Shown: piece after piece, positions 24,480 through 37,740 of the stretch | How the letters are laid out: the number at the start of each line of letters is the position of its first letter | How positions within the stretch are numbered: the first letter of the stretch is position 1 | NCBI GenBank assembly: GCA_030620095.1 | Contig: JAUTXW010001314.1 | Coordinates: forward strand, 2,702,001-2,766,000 | DNA length: 64,000 nt | Source of the DNA: Kuschelorhynchus macadamiae | Taxonomy: Eukaryota; Arthropoda; Insecta; Coleoptera; Curculionidae | Direction of reading: 5' to 3' | The notes under the pieces: generated by a model | Database searches by the model: none | What the model saw: the letters and a program-made list of their open reading frames with translations, nothing else | Told to the model about the DNA's origin: nothing | Program-made: the position numbers and the translations under genes

Positions 24480-25160
24480 ATTCCTTAAGTTAAACCCAAG
24501 TCCTGGTCCAGAACAGATACCAGTTTTGTTTTTGCCAAGGTGTTCGAGAAGCTTGTGCGGACCACTTTCATCTGTCATCTAAAACAGGACAGTTACCGGA
24601 AGCCTGGAATGAAGCGATTTGATCCCAAAAAGGCAACAAGCAGCAGCTGGCTGAAAACTACAGACCTGTAGGTCCAACAACATCCTTTGCGAGTGTTTGG
24701 AGTAGGTCTTGGTAAGGCAGCTGACTATTTCCTTCTTGGAAACAAATTAAATACCCCAGAAAAACATGGCTTTCTTCCACAAAGGTCAAAATTTACCAGT
24801 CTCTTGAAAAGATTTCACCAATGGACACAGACGGATGACAACTACCAGCACTTGTTTGTGTGATCTACTTGAACTTTGAAAGGGCATTTGATAAAATCCT
24901 TAAAAATAGTCTTATTCACAAACTAGAACATTATGATATAAGAAGAAACTTACTTCAAGACCCAACGTTTTGAGTTTGAGTAGGACCAGCTGTCTCCAAC
25001 GAATATTGTGTGTATAGTGGTTTTTCTCAAGGACCTGTGTTGGGTCCGCTGTTATCTGTTATACATTTGAGTGACCTATATCCAGGTCTAAAAACCAGCT
25101 TTTTATCTTAGGCAGATGATACAAAAACAGAGGGCCAAAAACAAACGGATTCGAATATAG
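24480..25160 (+). pseudogene. Non-LTR reverse transcriptase fragment
   Basis: Reverse transcriptase motifs appear in successive frames: NPSPGPEQIPV, a LAENYRPV-like segment, TPEKHGFLPQRSKFTSLL, LNFERAFDKILKNSLIHKLE, FSQGPVLGPLL and finally ADDTKT preceded by a stop. The order is correct for a LINE. Frameshifts occur roughly every 60-100 bases. Directly downstream lies an unrelated transposase scrap. Confidence 0.7.
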
Positions 25161-25319
25161 TTGTGGCTTGGGACTTAAAATAAGAGCAACACCATACCCG
25201 ATAATTAAAATCGATGACATATTTATCTATTTGATTCAAATGTCATTTAAGAACAATTCAGGGAAGAGGATTTTGAAATTATACAGGACATCTTGAAAAA
25301 GATCAACTGAGAATTCTCA

Positions 25320-25580
25320 TAGAAACTCACTTCTGGGCACTATGGTGGTAACTTGAACATTTTCCATCCTAATCAAGTAACTACTCTGCGAGGGAGAAAT
25401 TGACTTATTGAACGTTTTCCTTAGGGTTGGATAGGACGTGACGGTTCGCATCCATGACCTGCCTGAAGCCCTTATTATAATCCATTAGACTACTGTGTTT
25501 TACGCCACATGAAATTAAGGGTTTATATCAGGGATGACTATACTCTTGTTTAGGAAGATTCATTAGCATAGTTTAAACGA
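25320..25580 (+). pseudogene. Tc1/mariner-superfamily transposase C-terminal scrap
   Basis: One frame gives HYGGNLNIF, then IERFP.GWIGRDGSHP.PA and NPLDYCVLRHMKLRVY. This matches the family pattern GRWIGRDGP..WPARSPDL.PLDYFLWGH.K. Two positions where the family has tryptophan are TGA here (25401 and 25455). It covers only the last third of the catalytic domain. Confidence 0.6.
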
Positions 25581-27400
25581 TTAGCAAGCGACTCTGATCA
25601 GTAAGGCGAGATACACAAAAATGGTGCCTCTAGGGAAAATCAAAGAAAATACGCTATTATTAACTTTAGATTAAATCTTATTATTCTAGATTTTTAAGGG
25701 CTTATAAAAAGTATTTGTAAAAGTGCTATTACTAGGTAGCTGAACAGACCCCTTCTCGAATACGGTCATGAACATTGGGAACAGTGGAGTATATTAAGCA
25801 TAACCATGTATGGCTAGAAAGTAGGAAAAACACCAATTTAAAAAGGAGTGGAATAAAATATTCACTAACATAATAGAAAATATATAAATCTTTACCTACA
25901 AATGACCTTGACTAACAATATCGCAACTAATGCGCATGTATTATCTTAGAAAGGGGCCTGCAGCCCCATACCCCCCCCCTGTTTGCGCCACTGTTGCCTA
26001 ATGACGGTTTTTGTGGTGGAATTGCTTGATTTGGTACATTTTTAAAAATGCTCGGTTTGTGACACGTGTTGAGAAAATGCCATTCAGTGCACACTAAGCA
26101 TATAAATAATTCTTCACTATCTTTGAAATAATCATGATGAAGTATATTATTATTTTTCTGCATTCCCTTCCTATTTTTCTTGTCTCTTTGTTCAAGAAAT
26201 TTGTTTTAAACATGTTTTCCTCCAACTCTTCACTTTATCTCTGTTTTATTTAATTATTATAAGTCTACTTTATAATTAAAAATCTGCAGTTGTTTCACCT
26301 AAAGAACGCTAATGATTAATATTCGCTGCTGTGATAGCTTGAAACCGTAGAATAGTAGATTTACTGCTTGTTTGGATACACACCAATGAAGCAAAATGCC
26401 TACATATTTATCATCTAGCAAAGTGAAAATTCAAACTTACTCTAAATCTGAGGTTCAATTTTCCCACCTGAAGGCAACGCCTTTGAATGAATCCATAAAA
26501 ACTGATCATCCTGTAAACATATATACTAAATATATTTAGTTTTGTATTCCAAAGTTCTTTATTTTCATATAATACCTTAAGCATGATAAATAGTACAGCG
26601 ACACAAAATGAAGTATATTTGCTTTTCTCTAAGCGCCTGCTTGAACCCGAAGAGCGATATTTGTTCAAGACTTTTGATGCGCTCCAGTGTGCTAGTTTCT
26701 ATGTAATGTAGAAATTAGATTTTCGGATGAATCTAATTCAATGGCGTAGAGAAAATTGCTTGCGCGAGTTGGCGATTGAATTATAAAGGGCGAAGTTGAC
26801 GCTAAGAATGTTATGGTTGGCCATTAATAGGCAGTGCCGGATCGTTGTTTTCAGAGGCCCTTGCCCTTTTGGTCTCCTCAATTTAAAATTTCGCATTAAA
26901 ATTGTATTACTATATTACAATACACAAAGAGAAGGCTGAATAATGCATTACAAAATTTGCAAACGTTTTTGAATAGAAAAAAACTTTTAAATTATAATAA
27001 TATTTTTGCATTTTACTGGTACTGGCGGTAGCGATTAATAATACAAGATGAATCGCGTCATATCGCTTTTGATCGAGATTTATTTAGTTATTTAGTCTTT
27101 TATCCCACATTGTTCATCTGTATTTATTTTTCCTGTAGACCATTTTTGGAAAAGACCTTTCAACTCTGAAACTTGATATAAGTAGTGTTAAGTACATACA
27201 CTACTTTATACAAGACCTATCTTCAACATTTTGAAAGCGGTAACAGAAACTATCTTTTTTGGTGTATTTTTGGGGTTCAAAGTGTCAGGTTTGACAGTTT
27301 AGTCATTTTGGCCAATATTCATGTCGTTAGAGAAAAACCGTTTTCTAAATATATTTTTGTCTACTATTATTTCTAACCTCAGGGTTATGAAACTGTACCT
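25581..27400. other. Intergenic DNA with orphan hAT-like ends
   Basis: Around 25960-25993 a C-rich run followed by GTTTGCGCCACTG looks like the right end of a hAT (inverted, CAGTGGCGCAAAC). Near 26833, CAGTGCCGGATCG looks like another hAT start. Neither has a visible partner. The rest is AT-rich with no gene I can support. Confidence 0.35.
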
Positions 27401-27404
27401 GAAT

Positions 27405-27665
27405 AGGGCAGTCTAACAATCTGTCATGTCCTACGACGGCATAGGTTGACAACTTAGGGTTTGTTTAAAAGTTACACCTAATTGCGCAACTTGATCAATG
27501 ATAAAATAGTAAACTTTTGTCTTAAATGTAATTTCCAATTAGGCAGTCCAACAAAACAGCTGCTTGTCCTACGATAGCTATTTGACCAATTTATTGTGAG
27601 ACTTATCAAACCAATATTTAAGCCTCATTGGCTAAATCAGTTTGTTTGTCCTACGACAACCCAAA
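27405..27665. repeat. Short tandem repeat, unit about 137 bp
   Basis: GGCAGTCYAACAA followed by TGTCCTACGAYRGC occurs at 27405-27441 and again at 27542-27578. A third TGTCCTACGACAAC is at 27646-27659. Between the motifs the units are diverged. Confidence 0.45.
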
Positions 27666-28099
27666 AATGACATAACAGTGACAGATCGTTGGAATGCCTA
27701 ATACTTGTTTTCTTTACAGTCAAGTTCAGTGCTTATTAAAGTAATACAGTAACTGAGGTTTCTTTTAGACGTAATTCCACCAAACAATCAACTTAAAATA
27801 CATTTTTGGTCATATGTTTACGGTGGAAGTACCTAATGAGTTTATTTTTAAATGCTTGTAACATTGCTTTTTATGGTTTAGATATTAATTACGTTCTTCA
27901 CTATCTACAAGTTAAGATAAATAAAAAGAAAAAATGCCCAGTTTAGGCGATATATCTAATTAATATAAAAAAGGTTATACTTAAATAAACAAAAAATCTT
28001 GTCAAAAAAATGATCCTAAAGATCATCAAATAAAGTTAATAATAATAACAAACCCATCTTTTAAAATTACATACAAAATGTGCTAAATTTGAAATCAAT

Positions 28100-28400
28100 T
28101 GAAATACCTAGATTTCACACTAGTTTTTTTTTTACATTTTATTTGGCCTCCATTTTCGATTTCGAAAATTTTACAAATTCAGTACTATATTCCGCTTAAT
28201 TTTTGGGCAAATTTTGAGGTCAATCGAATAAGTATAGCCATGTTGGATTTTTACCAAAATATTGCGGTTCCCTTTTCATAAGACCACTAATTTTTAATCA
28301 AAGTTTTTAGAAATCCTAAAACCTGAAGATCTGTAAAAAGCTGGGAGGGTGATTTTTACACGATTAGAATACTTCTCTCTTACAAGCGGAGTAAAAAGGC
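28100..28400 (-). repeat. ATGGCGG-repeat fragment, inverted
   Basis: GCCATGTTGGATTTTTACCAAAATATTG and CTGGGAGGGTGATTTTTACA are complements of phrases in the 16430 and 22000 copies. The open frame over 28099-28281 is a by-product of this repeat. Confidence 0.5.
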
Positions 28401-28530
28401 ATAATTTAATCTACACATTAATAATCAAATTGAACAGACTAGATTATTAGTTTTTGCGATTTTATGTATAAAGCTGGATTTATATACTTTTAAGTCAGTT
28501 CAGTTTAATTTGGTAGTTCGCGCTTTCAGG

Positions 28531-28534
<4 letters not shown>

Positions 28535-28586
<52 letters not shown>
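28535..28586. repeat. (TA)n microsatellite
   Basis: About 26 TA units without interruption. Confidence 0.95.
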
Positions 28587-28590
<4 letters not shown>

Positions 28591-29890
28591 TATCCATTTG
28601 TTAGGTAATAGGTATGATGTATTTTATTTATAAACAACAAACAAAATAAATTATGCCCAAACGCAGTAATTATTGTCGAAATACGTTATACCCAAATAAT
28701 TTAAGCAAATACACCTGGCAAATAGTTTAGGATAGTGAAAATTTCGACTCATTTTTAAACTCCAATAACTTTTTGAAAAATTGCGGACTACTCTTGAGTA
28801 ACTTGTTATTTCACAACATCTATATTAAATGAATTAATTAATTAGCTTCAGGGCGATTCAAAAAAGGTCTCTAAAAATTAAAAAGTTTGAACATTTACGG
28901 ATTCCAAAAAAATTAGGTAATTAAAGTATTTGCCATATTTTTACTAAGCTGCTACTAGGGATGTTAATACCAGAATCCCGACGTCCCAACAAGTTTAAAA
29001 TTCATATTGAAGGAGAATTAAAGAAAGTTATAGTTAAAACACTACTAAGCACTGATCTGCAACATACAATAAGAACGGGAATCAAAAAGGCAGAATGATT
29101 CAGTCTGAAATGTTCTACTATCTCAAAAATCTAGACCCTATAAACTCTGAAGATCATTTAACTTTTAACTAGGCAATATATAACTGGAAGCGGCAAATGA
29201 ACCTTTAAGCGTAAATAGCAAAAGACATTTCGAAAAAGTTTGAAACCTCGACTAACACAAAAGCAGATGAAAAACAATTAAGTTATTTAATGATTACTAA
29301 ATGTTATTATTGTTATTTTTTGATGCCTAATTCCGGAATTATACAAGCAATCTCAAAGATTCTGGGCTTAGAGAAACCCATCGGGATTGACATCCCTGGG
29401 CGATACATAGTCCATATACAACAGAAAAATTATATTCATTTCATTATTTATTATCAACATTGCTTTGAATATTTTTATTTAACATTTCCTATGATTTCAA
29501 AAAAATTGCAACAAACTTTGTACGCATTCCTGGATACGACTTAGCATACCTACATATAAAAAAGTAAACAAGGTGCTTTAGCAATTATGAGAGAAATATA
29601 TTTAAAATTACTACTTAGCTCTCCATAAAATAAATGCAACGAGTACTAATTACTCAAACAAGAAATTTCAATCAAACCTTATCAAACTAAGCAGATTAAA
29701 ATGTATAGCAATTTAATACAATTAAAGCTAACATAACCAAACACAAAATATTCGTAAAAAATGTGAAATTAAATTAATTCAACACTATTTGTTGATGTTC
29801 TTTTCATGATTTACTATCAGTGACTCAACCCTTTTTGGTTACCAAGTTGTGAGGCATTTGTTGTGGTACTGGCTCCCACTTAATTTTTTT
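28587..29890. other. Unassigned AT-rich intergenic DNA
   Basis: Short open frames only (for example 29290-29544). No recognisable domain, repeat or RNA gene. Confidence 0.5.
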
Positions 29891-29894
29891 ATAT

Positions 29895-30740
29895 ATTAGC
29901 AGACCACGAGGGCCGAAGGCCTAAGTACTAGATACCGTGGTGGCTTTAAATAAAGACAGGGAAAGTTTATTGATGCATAATGGATGATAATAATAAGAAC
30001 AAAATCCGTGGTAGTATCCGTAAAACAGCGATAGATCGTCATGTTTAATTCATCAATCAGGCGAATAACTCTTCTTTGGACAGAATGAAGAATATTATGG
30101 ATTGAAGGAGAAGATGGTTCCTATATAAACAAGCAATACTCAATGTAGGGTCTGATTTGCGAAGTGTAAAAGGTAAACAAGTTGGGAGAAAAAAGTATTT
30201 TCGAGCTTGGAAAAGAAAATCCAATTTCTTCGCGGCTGCTGTAGCAATTGAGGTTATGTGATCATCCGAGCGAAAATTTGTCTGAAAACGATACCGACTA
30301 CACTAAAGAAATATTTAGCTTCAAGCATTTGATTATTTATTAGAATGGGGTTAGTACTGGGAGATAATTTGTGAGATAGTAAACAAGATCGCATCTTAGT
30401 GAAGTTAAACTAGACAAAGTTTTTTGCTTCTCATTCTACGATTTTAATGAGGTCCTTGGTTAGGGATAGTTATTACTCTACGCCTATTATCAATTTCAGT
30501 CATGGAAACAGGTTTGGAAAATTGAATATTGGAGTGGAGTGCGCTATCGTCAGCATAGCTGTGAATAGGATTGCTGGTAGAAGAAAGTAGATGATTGATG
30601 TGCAGCAGGAATAGGGTTGATGCCAATACTGAACTCTGTGGAACACCTGTCAACCACTACAGAAATACTTCCGATGAAAGGAAAATTGGCCATTTAAGAA
30701 CAAAATTTTGGAGGAAGACTTTAGGGGAAGTTTGTTGAGC
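29895..30740 (-). pseudogene. LINE 3' fragment with reverse transcriptase
   Basis: Minus strand: TGVPQSSVLASTLFLLHINH and HSYADDSALHSNIQF are the reverse transcriptase B and catalytic C motifs, with the two aspartates kept. Downstream after stops come SDDHITSIATAAAKKLDFLF, then text typical of the LINE C-terminus, ending in LVLRPSALVVC. The 3' end has GGCCTTCGGCC (29911-29921), an 11-base hairpin. Several frameshifts; inactive. Confidence 0.8.
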
Positions 30741-33696
30741 ATGCAACTGATGACATGCGGCAAAAAATGTTTTAATTTTTATGGATTTTACAGAATTGCA
30801 ATACAAATAAATTTAAACAGAGCAAATAAATAAATAATCCGAATTTTTATTAATTAAGAAATTATTCTATCTTTTTTTAGAAGAGAGATAACAGAGTGAT
30901 ATTTCTTGTAATATGCAGGTAAAGCAGTCAAAGCAGGTAAAGCAGTAGCGTAACTAAAGTCAAAGAGCGGAAGGGGCGAACATTTTATTTTCGAAAATAT
31001 ATTGAGTGGAAGCTTTTATGCGCTACGCTAGTACCTGTCTAGTAAAGGTATACTGTTTTACAAAAGTTTTTATAAGCACTTAGATATTTATATTTTTCTT
31101 TGCTCACATTTTCTAGATCACCCCGTAGCTAATTACATACTTAGTTTTATATAACTTTTATTGGCGCTTCAAAAGGGCAAAAAAGCAAGTAGATGGAATC
31201 TTTAAAGTGAACTGAATGATTCGAACATCGAAACTAAAAATAATATATTATATAATATGTAAAAGGATAGAGAAGGAGACGCTAGACGTACAAGGTCAGG
31301 TTAATTTGCGTAAATTGAGCGAAATGTCGCATATCGGTCATCCTCGTCGATCAGACGCTAAATTTGAACTCATAGCAAAACTATCGCTGAGGGGATCTCA
31401 CTCTGCTTATATGTTGTCGGTCAGCGACGCGTTTTTTTAGTGATTTATATTTAGCTTGTATTTTAATCCTCTTGTTTGTCTTTTTTGTACTAGATGTTCT
31501 GCTGAATTTGTCAAATTAAAGTTATGGTCTTTTTGAATTTTTGACAAACTCCGCTTGTATTGTAAAAAATCTATTAACAACACGTAACTAATATTACCAA
31601 GAGATAATAAATACCAGTGCTAAATCTTGTCTATATTTTTAAAATAGCTATTGAAGTATTAATATGAGTTACAGTTTTCAATAACCATTACTTTTCTTGG
31701 TCAGTTTAGATAATACAAATGAAAAGGAAAATGTCAAAATGTCACGTGATCCATACCCGATTTTTTATTGATTGTGGCACGAATTGCGGGTCAACGCCAC
31801 CAACAAACACAATGAACGTAGTGTTAAATCAAGATTAGCGTTTTCATGGCCTTAACAAGAACTTCAGCGACAGAATTTATAAATCTAACGTTTAAATACT
31901 TTCTATAATAAGACTCTAACTTTTGTGGCGTCGGTTGCTACCATTTATTCTGATCCAATCCAATCTGCCTCACCTAGGAAATTACTACTACCGTCAACAA
32001 ATGACTAAAAAAGTCCCAAAATTTCTCGCTTTAAAGCCCTCCTCGTCGACAAATCTTAGCGGCGAGTTTATTTGTTAATTTTTTTTTTATTTAAATCAAA
32101 TTAAATTTCAACAACTTAGTACTTTCAATAATGCGATTGCTTTTCTCAATATTATGAGATGAAGAGAGTCTATGTTTCTAATAATTTTTTATCTATAATC
32201 AGAAATAATCTGCGATTCCAGGATAATCTCGGGTCTCGGGTGAAACATTTTTGATTTTGGACTTTTAGGGTTTATTTCATATTTAGAAAACTATTTTAAT
32301 GTATTTTGCATCTTCTCATATTGTACGGTATGTTAAAAAATCACAAAGTAAAATTGTTTTTCCGTACACCATTTCTTCAAACTTGTTTTTGGGTATTTTA
32401 AGAAATTTTCTCAGCTTTTTCATTAATATATTACTACATTCGTTCATGCATACTGTACCAGAATGTAGCACAGTAAGAGAAAACAGAATACTTTTAAAAT
32501 AAACGCAAGAAATATAAAGTTACAGTAATTAAATCGATCTATTAAAAATTTATATTAGAAAACATTTTATAATACTTAAAATCAGTCAATATTTGTTGCC
32601 AAAAAGAAAAATATTAAAAAATACCGTGCTATAATGTATTGTTTCACATTTTATTGCTATAGACAGACTTAACACAGTAAAATAATTATTTTTTTAACAA
32701 TGCTATTTGTTGTAATAATAGATTAAAAGAACATATTAAAGTTGTGAGCTTGCCAACTAAGGCAGCAGCTAATGAACACTTAATACAAGCAATATTTTTT
32801 AAAATAATCTATATTTTTGATTATTTATGAAGAAATTACAGAAATATCTACAGATATAAATTATAATCAATAACGAAATGGCAAATTTCAGTACATTTTA
32901 ATTTTTTTGCATAACTCTTTTTACTACCCCGTGTAATATGCAGTGATGCAAAATAGATCAAAACCCATTACGAATTACAAATGAAAGAAACACGCTTTTA
33001 AAAATTCATCAAAAACATTTAACTTGTTTTTGAAATACGGGCATGTAAAATAGGATTTATTAGCAGTTCAAATTGGGATATTCTCTCCTACCTTGTTTCA
33101 CAGTGGAAAAATTAGTTATATTTAGTTAACTCATTTTCAACCTTGATTATTAGATTTGGAAAAATAAAAAAAAATGTGTTCTAGCGTGAAATGTCGTCCC
33201 TCTTAACACTGGTAGAGGAGTGGTGTGTTGGTATACTGGAAATAAAATGTTTCCTTCACTTCGCACCCCGCGGGAGAGGCATCTTGTAATATTTTTCCGG
33301 GATAAGGCCGTCGACGACGTGGCAACTGCGACGAGGAGGAGAAGTATAGGTACCCTGCCAAAGAGTTCTAAAGCTAATATCTCCACGACGCACTAAGTGC
33401 CGAAATCGAATTGACCTCAACTGACCTAATGGAGAACAAAAAAAAATTGTATATTTTTTGGTTTTTTTCTTACAAATTTACAGATTCACTCTGTTAGCTA
33501 GGGTATTTCAGATGCTGCCATTAAGACATCTGTTTTTTTTGTCGGTTTTCGAGGCCAGACTTTCCATTACAACTGCCAACATTTAAGTAATTCTATTTTC
33601 CACCAGTGAACAGTAAACACACAAGGAAAGCTTAACATTGAGTACATAAAGCGACAGAAAGACCAAATAGACCGTCATAGGTGCGATGAATATATT
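30741..33696. other. Mostly unassigned intergenic DNA
   Basis: Near 30944, CAGTAGCGTAACTAAAG looks like an orphan hAT start. 31216-31440 (+) and 33150-33386 (-) are open without recognised domains. A GC-richer patch at 33290-33390 has a short basic reading frame on the plus strand. Nothing here is strong enough to call a gene. Confidence 0.4.
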
Positions 33697-36339
33697 CAGG
33701 GGCGTGCGGTGAAATTTTAAGAAACGGGACCAATTTTTAGAAATTTGTAATGTAATTCGATTTTTCGATCATTTTTTGCAAATTCGTCAATGACGTCATC
33801 ATAAAAACATCGATATTCCGACATATTTTGGAGAAGTTTATTTTCAATGGACAACAGCGATGTATGCGAAAGTCTCTCCTGCCCCGTTGAATTTCTCACG
33901 ATTTTTTTATACGTTTAAGTGTTGAAAAATTGCGTTCTACTGATGAACTTGTGGCATGTATGGTCAATACTAATTCACATAAATTCAACCCTTTGGTGTA
34001 GGCATCTTCCAGCTCCTTATTTAAAAATTGCATTAGCGTTATTTTTTGCGCTAATGTCATAACACTCGGTCGAAGAACTGGCCATAACGAAGAAGAAGAG
34101 ATTTAAACGCATCTCCTAGAAAAGTTGTTCCTTTAAATGCATCAAAATGCAGAGCTCGAGGAATCTAAAATCATTTAAACCGTTAAATCTATAGTTTATT
34201 TGTTGCTGAATTTGATCGATTATTTCATAAAAGAGGCGTCTGTATGATGTTTGAACATCTCCCACCTTGTCTGTTCGAAGACGCTTGGCTTGTGGCTCTA
34301 CATTTAACGTCATCGTTTTCTCCCAAAATAGGTCAAAGTCATCTCTTTTTTGGCTTAACATGGACTTAAAATCATCCACTTTTTTTAGGCAAAAAGCAAT
34401 ATTGTTTGTTTTAGTTTGTAATATATTAAAAACATTGTCCGAGAATGGAAATATTTCTGAAAATATGTTCAACAAATAATTAAAATTAAAATCTCGTTTC
34501 CAAGAGTCCAAAAACCCCCTCGAACTATTTATTGCTTCTGAGTCCCACGTTTCGTTATTTTCTATTATATTCTCAAATAGTTCAATCAGTGATTCACGAT
34601 TTTCAGATACTGTTAACACAAGTCTTCCATTATAGTTCCACCTAGTAGGAGCTACTTTGGGCAATCGTTTGTGGACAATGGAGTCCAAAGCTTGTGTACG
34701 TTTTGTCGACTTGGAAAAAAAAAGCAGCCATGCCACTTAAAGTAAGGAAAAATACTTTACCCTCTTTAATGTGATTGATGGACTGGTATAAAACTAAATT
34801 TAATTTATGAGCAAAACAATAGACAAACATAGCACTTGGGGAAGTTTCTCGAACTTTAGCTTGCAGACCCCCTAATTTTCCTGCCATTACTGCAGCTCCA
34901 CCATAGCCTTGAGCAACTAATTTTTTTTCCCCATTAATTTCTTTAGTAACGTTATAAACTACGGTATATAATGCATCTGCTGTACGATTTTTGGACACAT
35001 TCTTAAAACCTAAAAACCGATCTTGAATACTTCCGTCTGTTTTAACATAGCGTATTACTATAGATAATTGGCTAAAATTAGTGATATCAGTTGTTTCGTC
35101 CAGAACAATAGCAATGAACAGCACCTCGCCAATCTTTTGCTTAATTCTTTTTAGAATAATGGTTGCAACAGCGGGAATTAAATCATTCTGGATTCGATTC
35201 GACGTTGCGAAAAATGCTAGACTGCTCTAAATGATTTTTTAAACAATCATCATATTTAGCCATTAAACTAAGTAAATCTTGAAAATTTCCTCTATTTGAA
35301 GAACCCTTGTTTGTGTCATAACCTCTAAATCCCAATTCGTGCTGTCCGAGAACACAAATAACATCGATAAGTCTTCTTAATATTTGCCTAGTTTTATCGA
35401 CTAGTTCATTGTGGTGGCGGTGACTAATTTCCAACTGTTTATTAAGGGCGTGTTCAATTCTGGTTTTGCCGAAGACTTTTTCTTTTATGACGGCTTGTAA
35501 ATGCGCTTTGGACATAATGTATCTTTTTACAGCTTTATGGAAATTGTTCGAAAAAACCAGTTTTATTCCAGAGACCTTTTTCATTTTCAAAAAGTAAACA
35601 TGGCCAACAATATAATTTACTTATATTTTCACACCCTGTTAGCCATTTAAATTGTTCGTATTATTTTTCCAGATAAAAATGTCTAATACAGTTTTTCATT
35701 TTTGTGGTTAAATTTTTCATAGGCGGTTTTGCCCTTCCTTTGGAAATTATTTGAAGCTCATCAGCGAAGTTTAATGTTGAAAATCCCTTTATTATTAAGA
35801 CACACACCACACATTCACACACACTCTTCTTACTAAATTCTCCAACATTTTCAACGTTATTACCGACAGCCGAAGTTGACGGTATTTGCATATCCACGTC
35901 CGTATTATTGTCTTCCATATCGCACCATGCACGACGCGACGTACGTATCACACAACACACGGATAACCGTTCAAACAAAGAACCTACTCCAACGATAGCT
36001 TCCGCCACCCCTTAAAGCACGCGACCGAAATGCAAAAATTGCAAACAGCCGGTGAAAAGTTCAATAACCTCTGGCTCGATTCACAGGAAATCAAGCATAC
36101 AGGACTTGGCTGCAGAGAAGCTAGCGGCCGGCATAGGTTCTATTCGATATTCTATTGTGGCTGAGTCAGAGTCAAGGCCGCATTTATTATGGGCTTGATA
36201 ATTAAGATAATATTTTAGAATTTTTAATATAAAATAAATTAATGGTTTCCTATTTCAAAAATTACATTTTAGAAGATGTTTTGTAATTTTTTTTTGGGGA
36301 AGCACTGCTTCCCTTGTTTCCATGGACTGCACGCCCCTG
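33697..36339 (-). mobile_element. hAT element, copy 2 (2.64 kb)
   Basis: Starts CAGGGGCGTGCGGTG and ends with the complement of CAGGGGCGTGCAGTCC. A perfect 8-bp duplication, AATATATT, flanks it (33689-33696 and 36340-36347). Sequence and gene layout match copy 1 at 17435-20006, including TTGTAATTTTTTTTGGGGAAGCACTGCTTCCC near the right end. The perfect duplication suggests a younger insertion than copy 1. Confidence 0.9.
33717..36008 (-). pseudogene. ZMYM1-like hAT transposase, copy 2 (decayed)
   Basis: Minus-strand order: N-terminus with MEDNNTDVDMQIPSTSAVGN; ADELQIISKGRAKPPMKNLT; TTF-type finger text (FKWLTGCENISKLYCWPC); a helical stretch (KQLEISHRHHNELVDKTRQI); then the DUF4371-like catalytic region (IAIVLDETTDITNFSQLSIV; GLQAKVRETSPS; YCFAHKLNLVLYQS); insertion helices (WNYNGRLVLTVSENRESLIE); and the hAT dimerisation segment (KKIVRNSTGQERLSH region). 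At least four frame breaks and one CAA-to-TAA stop before YEQFKW separate the pieces. It is more complete than copy 1. No gene product is expected. Confidence 0.82.
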
Positions 36340-36347
36340 AATATATT

Positions 36348-37740
36348 GTAATACCTAATATTTAAATAATGTCTATATTTTTGATAGTGTATTGCTCGGA
36401 GCAAACTGTACAAAAATCTGCATTAATTTAAATTTTAGATTTTTCTGTAGGTAGGACACAATTGGCCAGTGTGTTAAGGTAGCACGGTGGACAGCCCGGA
36501 TTTCAGGCAAATATAGATTAGTTTTTCTTTACGTGCATTCAGAAAAAGAAAGTAAGTAACTAGAGAAACGGCATGCATTTGACTTTTGGTTGGCTGGCTA
36601 CACTATTCTGATTGTTTTACGTAAGATTAGCCCATTAACAAATATTGGATATAGAGCAAATCTTTTTGCATTTCTGGTTTTAGTTACTTAGCTTTTGAAC
36701 AACTTCACGCCACAATTTATTAAAATAAAAGTAATTATGCACAAATTGCTGCATATTACGAAATGTAAAAGTTTATCAGGCAATTCATTTGAACACATAA
36801 AAAACAAACTAAAATCTGAAAAGAAAAAAAATGCAATATTATGTAATATAACATGCTTTTAGTGTGATTAAGGTACCCTGTTGACATAGAGTCGTAGATG
36901 CAAAACAACTAAAAATGCTTAAGTGCATACATTTTCTGCTTATTTGTAATGAATATAAAGTACTTCGATCTGTTGTTTAGCATTTTTGATGATTCTATGA
37001 ATAATACTGAAATTTATTCCATCCCATTTCTCAGAGCAAGGAAATTTATTTACGAAAACTTTTCTTGAAAGGAAAAACCCCGAAAAAGGTTTCCTTGGAG
37101 TATAGCATGATCGATAAGCCCTGTTGTTTTTAAATTGCATTTTCAATTTGAAGATGATAATCGTCTTAATTCTTTGAAGAAAATTATATTCATTTTTAAG
37201 GAAGTGGGTAATTTCATAATAAAATAAGACTTAATTATTTATTATTTAGTTATTGCCCTACTGCTGTTTTATAAAACATTAAATTCATTGTTTAAAATTA
37301 TATTGAGGTCTGAACTGATGCTCATAATAAATAGACCACGAAACATTTTAAGTTAAATTTAAAGCAAAATATGTGGAATAAAAAGATATCGGACTGCGTT
37401 TGGCAGCCTTTAATAAGAAAATTCCTTTAAACTGATTTATTACTTTTCATATAAGGATATATATTTTACTATCATATTAGTCATACATAAATCCGAGAGA
37501 AAAAGAAATCATTTTATAATAAAATTAAAAGTTTGAACCCAAGAAAACTTTTTAATGGAAGTTTTTCTTTCGATTTCCTGAAGTGTATAAACAATAATAA
37601 AGAGAACCTAATACTTACATATGCTTTTGTTCTACCCCATCTCCTTGCATGAGGGAGAGCTACAAGTAGTTATCTTAAGAAGTTAGAAACAACACCGACA
37701 TGGCTAATTAATAACAAATAATATACAACCGAAGATTTGG
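36348..37740. other. Unassigned AT-rich intergenic DNA
   Basis: Only short open frames (such as 36940-37146, minus) without recognisable motifs. Confidence 0.5.

Noticed and set aside
33290..33400. Neuropeptide-precursor-like peptide on the plus strand (RRRSIGTLPKSS after an AAG acceptor-like site)
   Set aside because: About 30 codons only, no signal peptide or partner exon, and the resemblance to NPLP1-type peptides is superficial.
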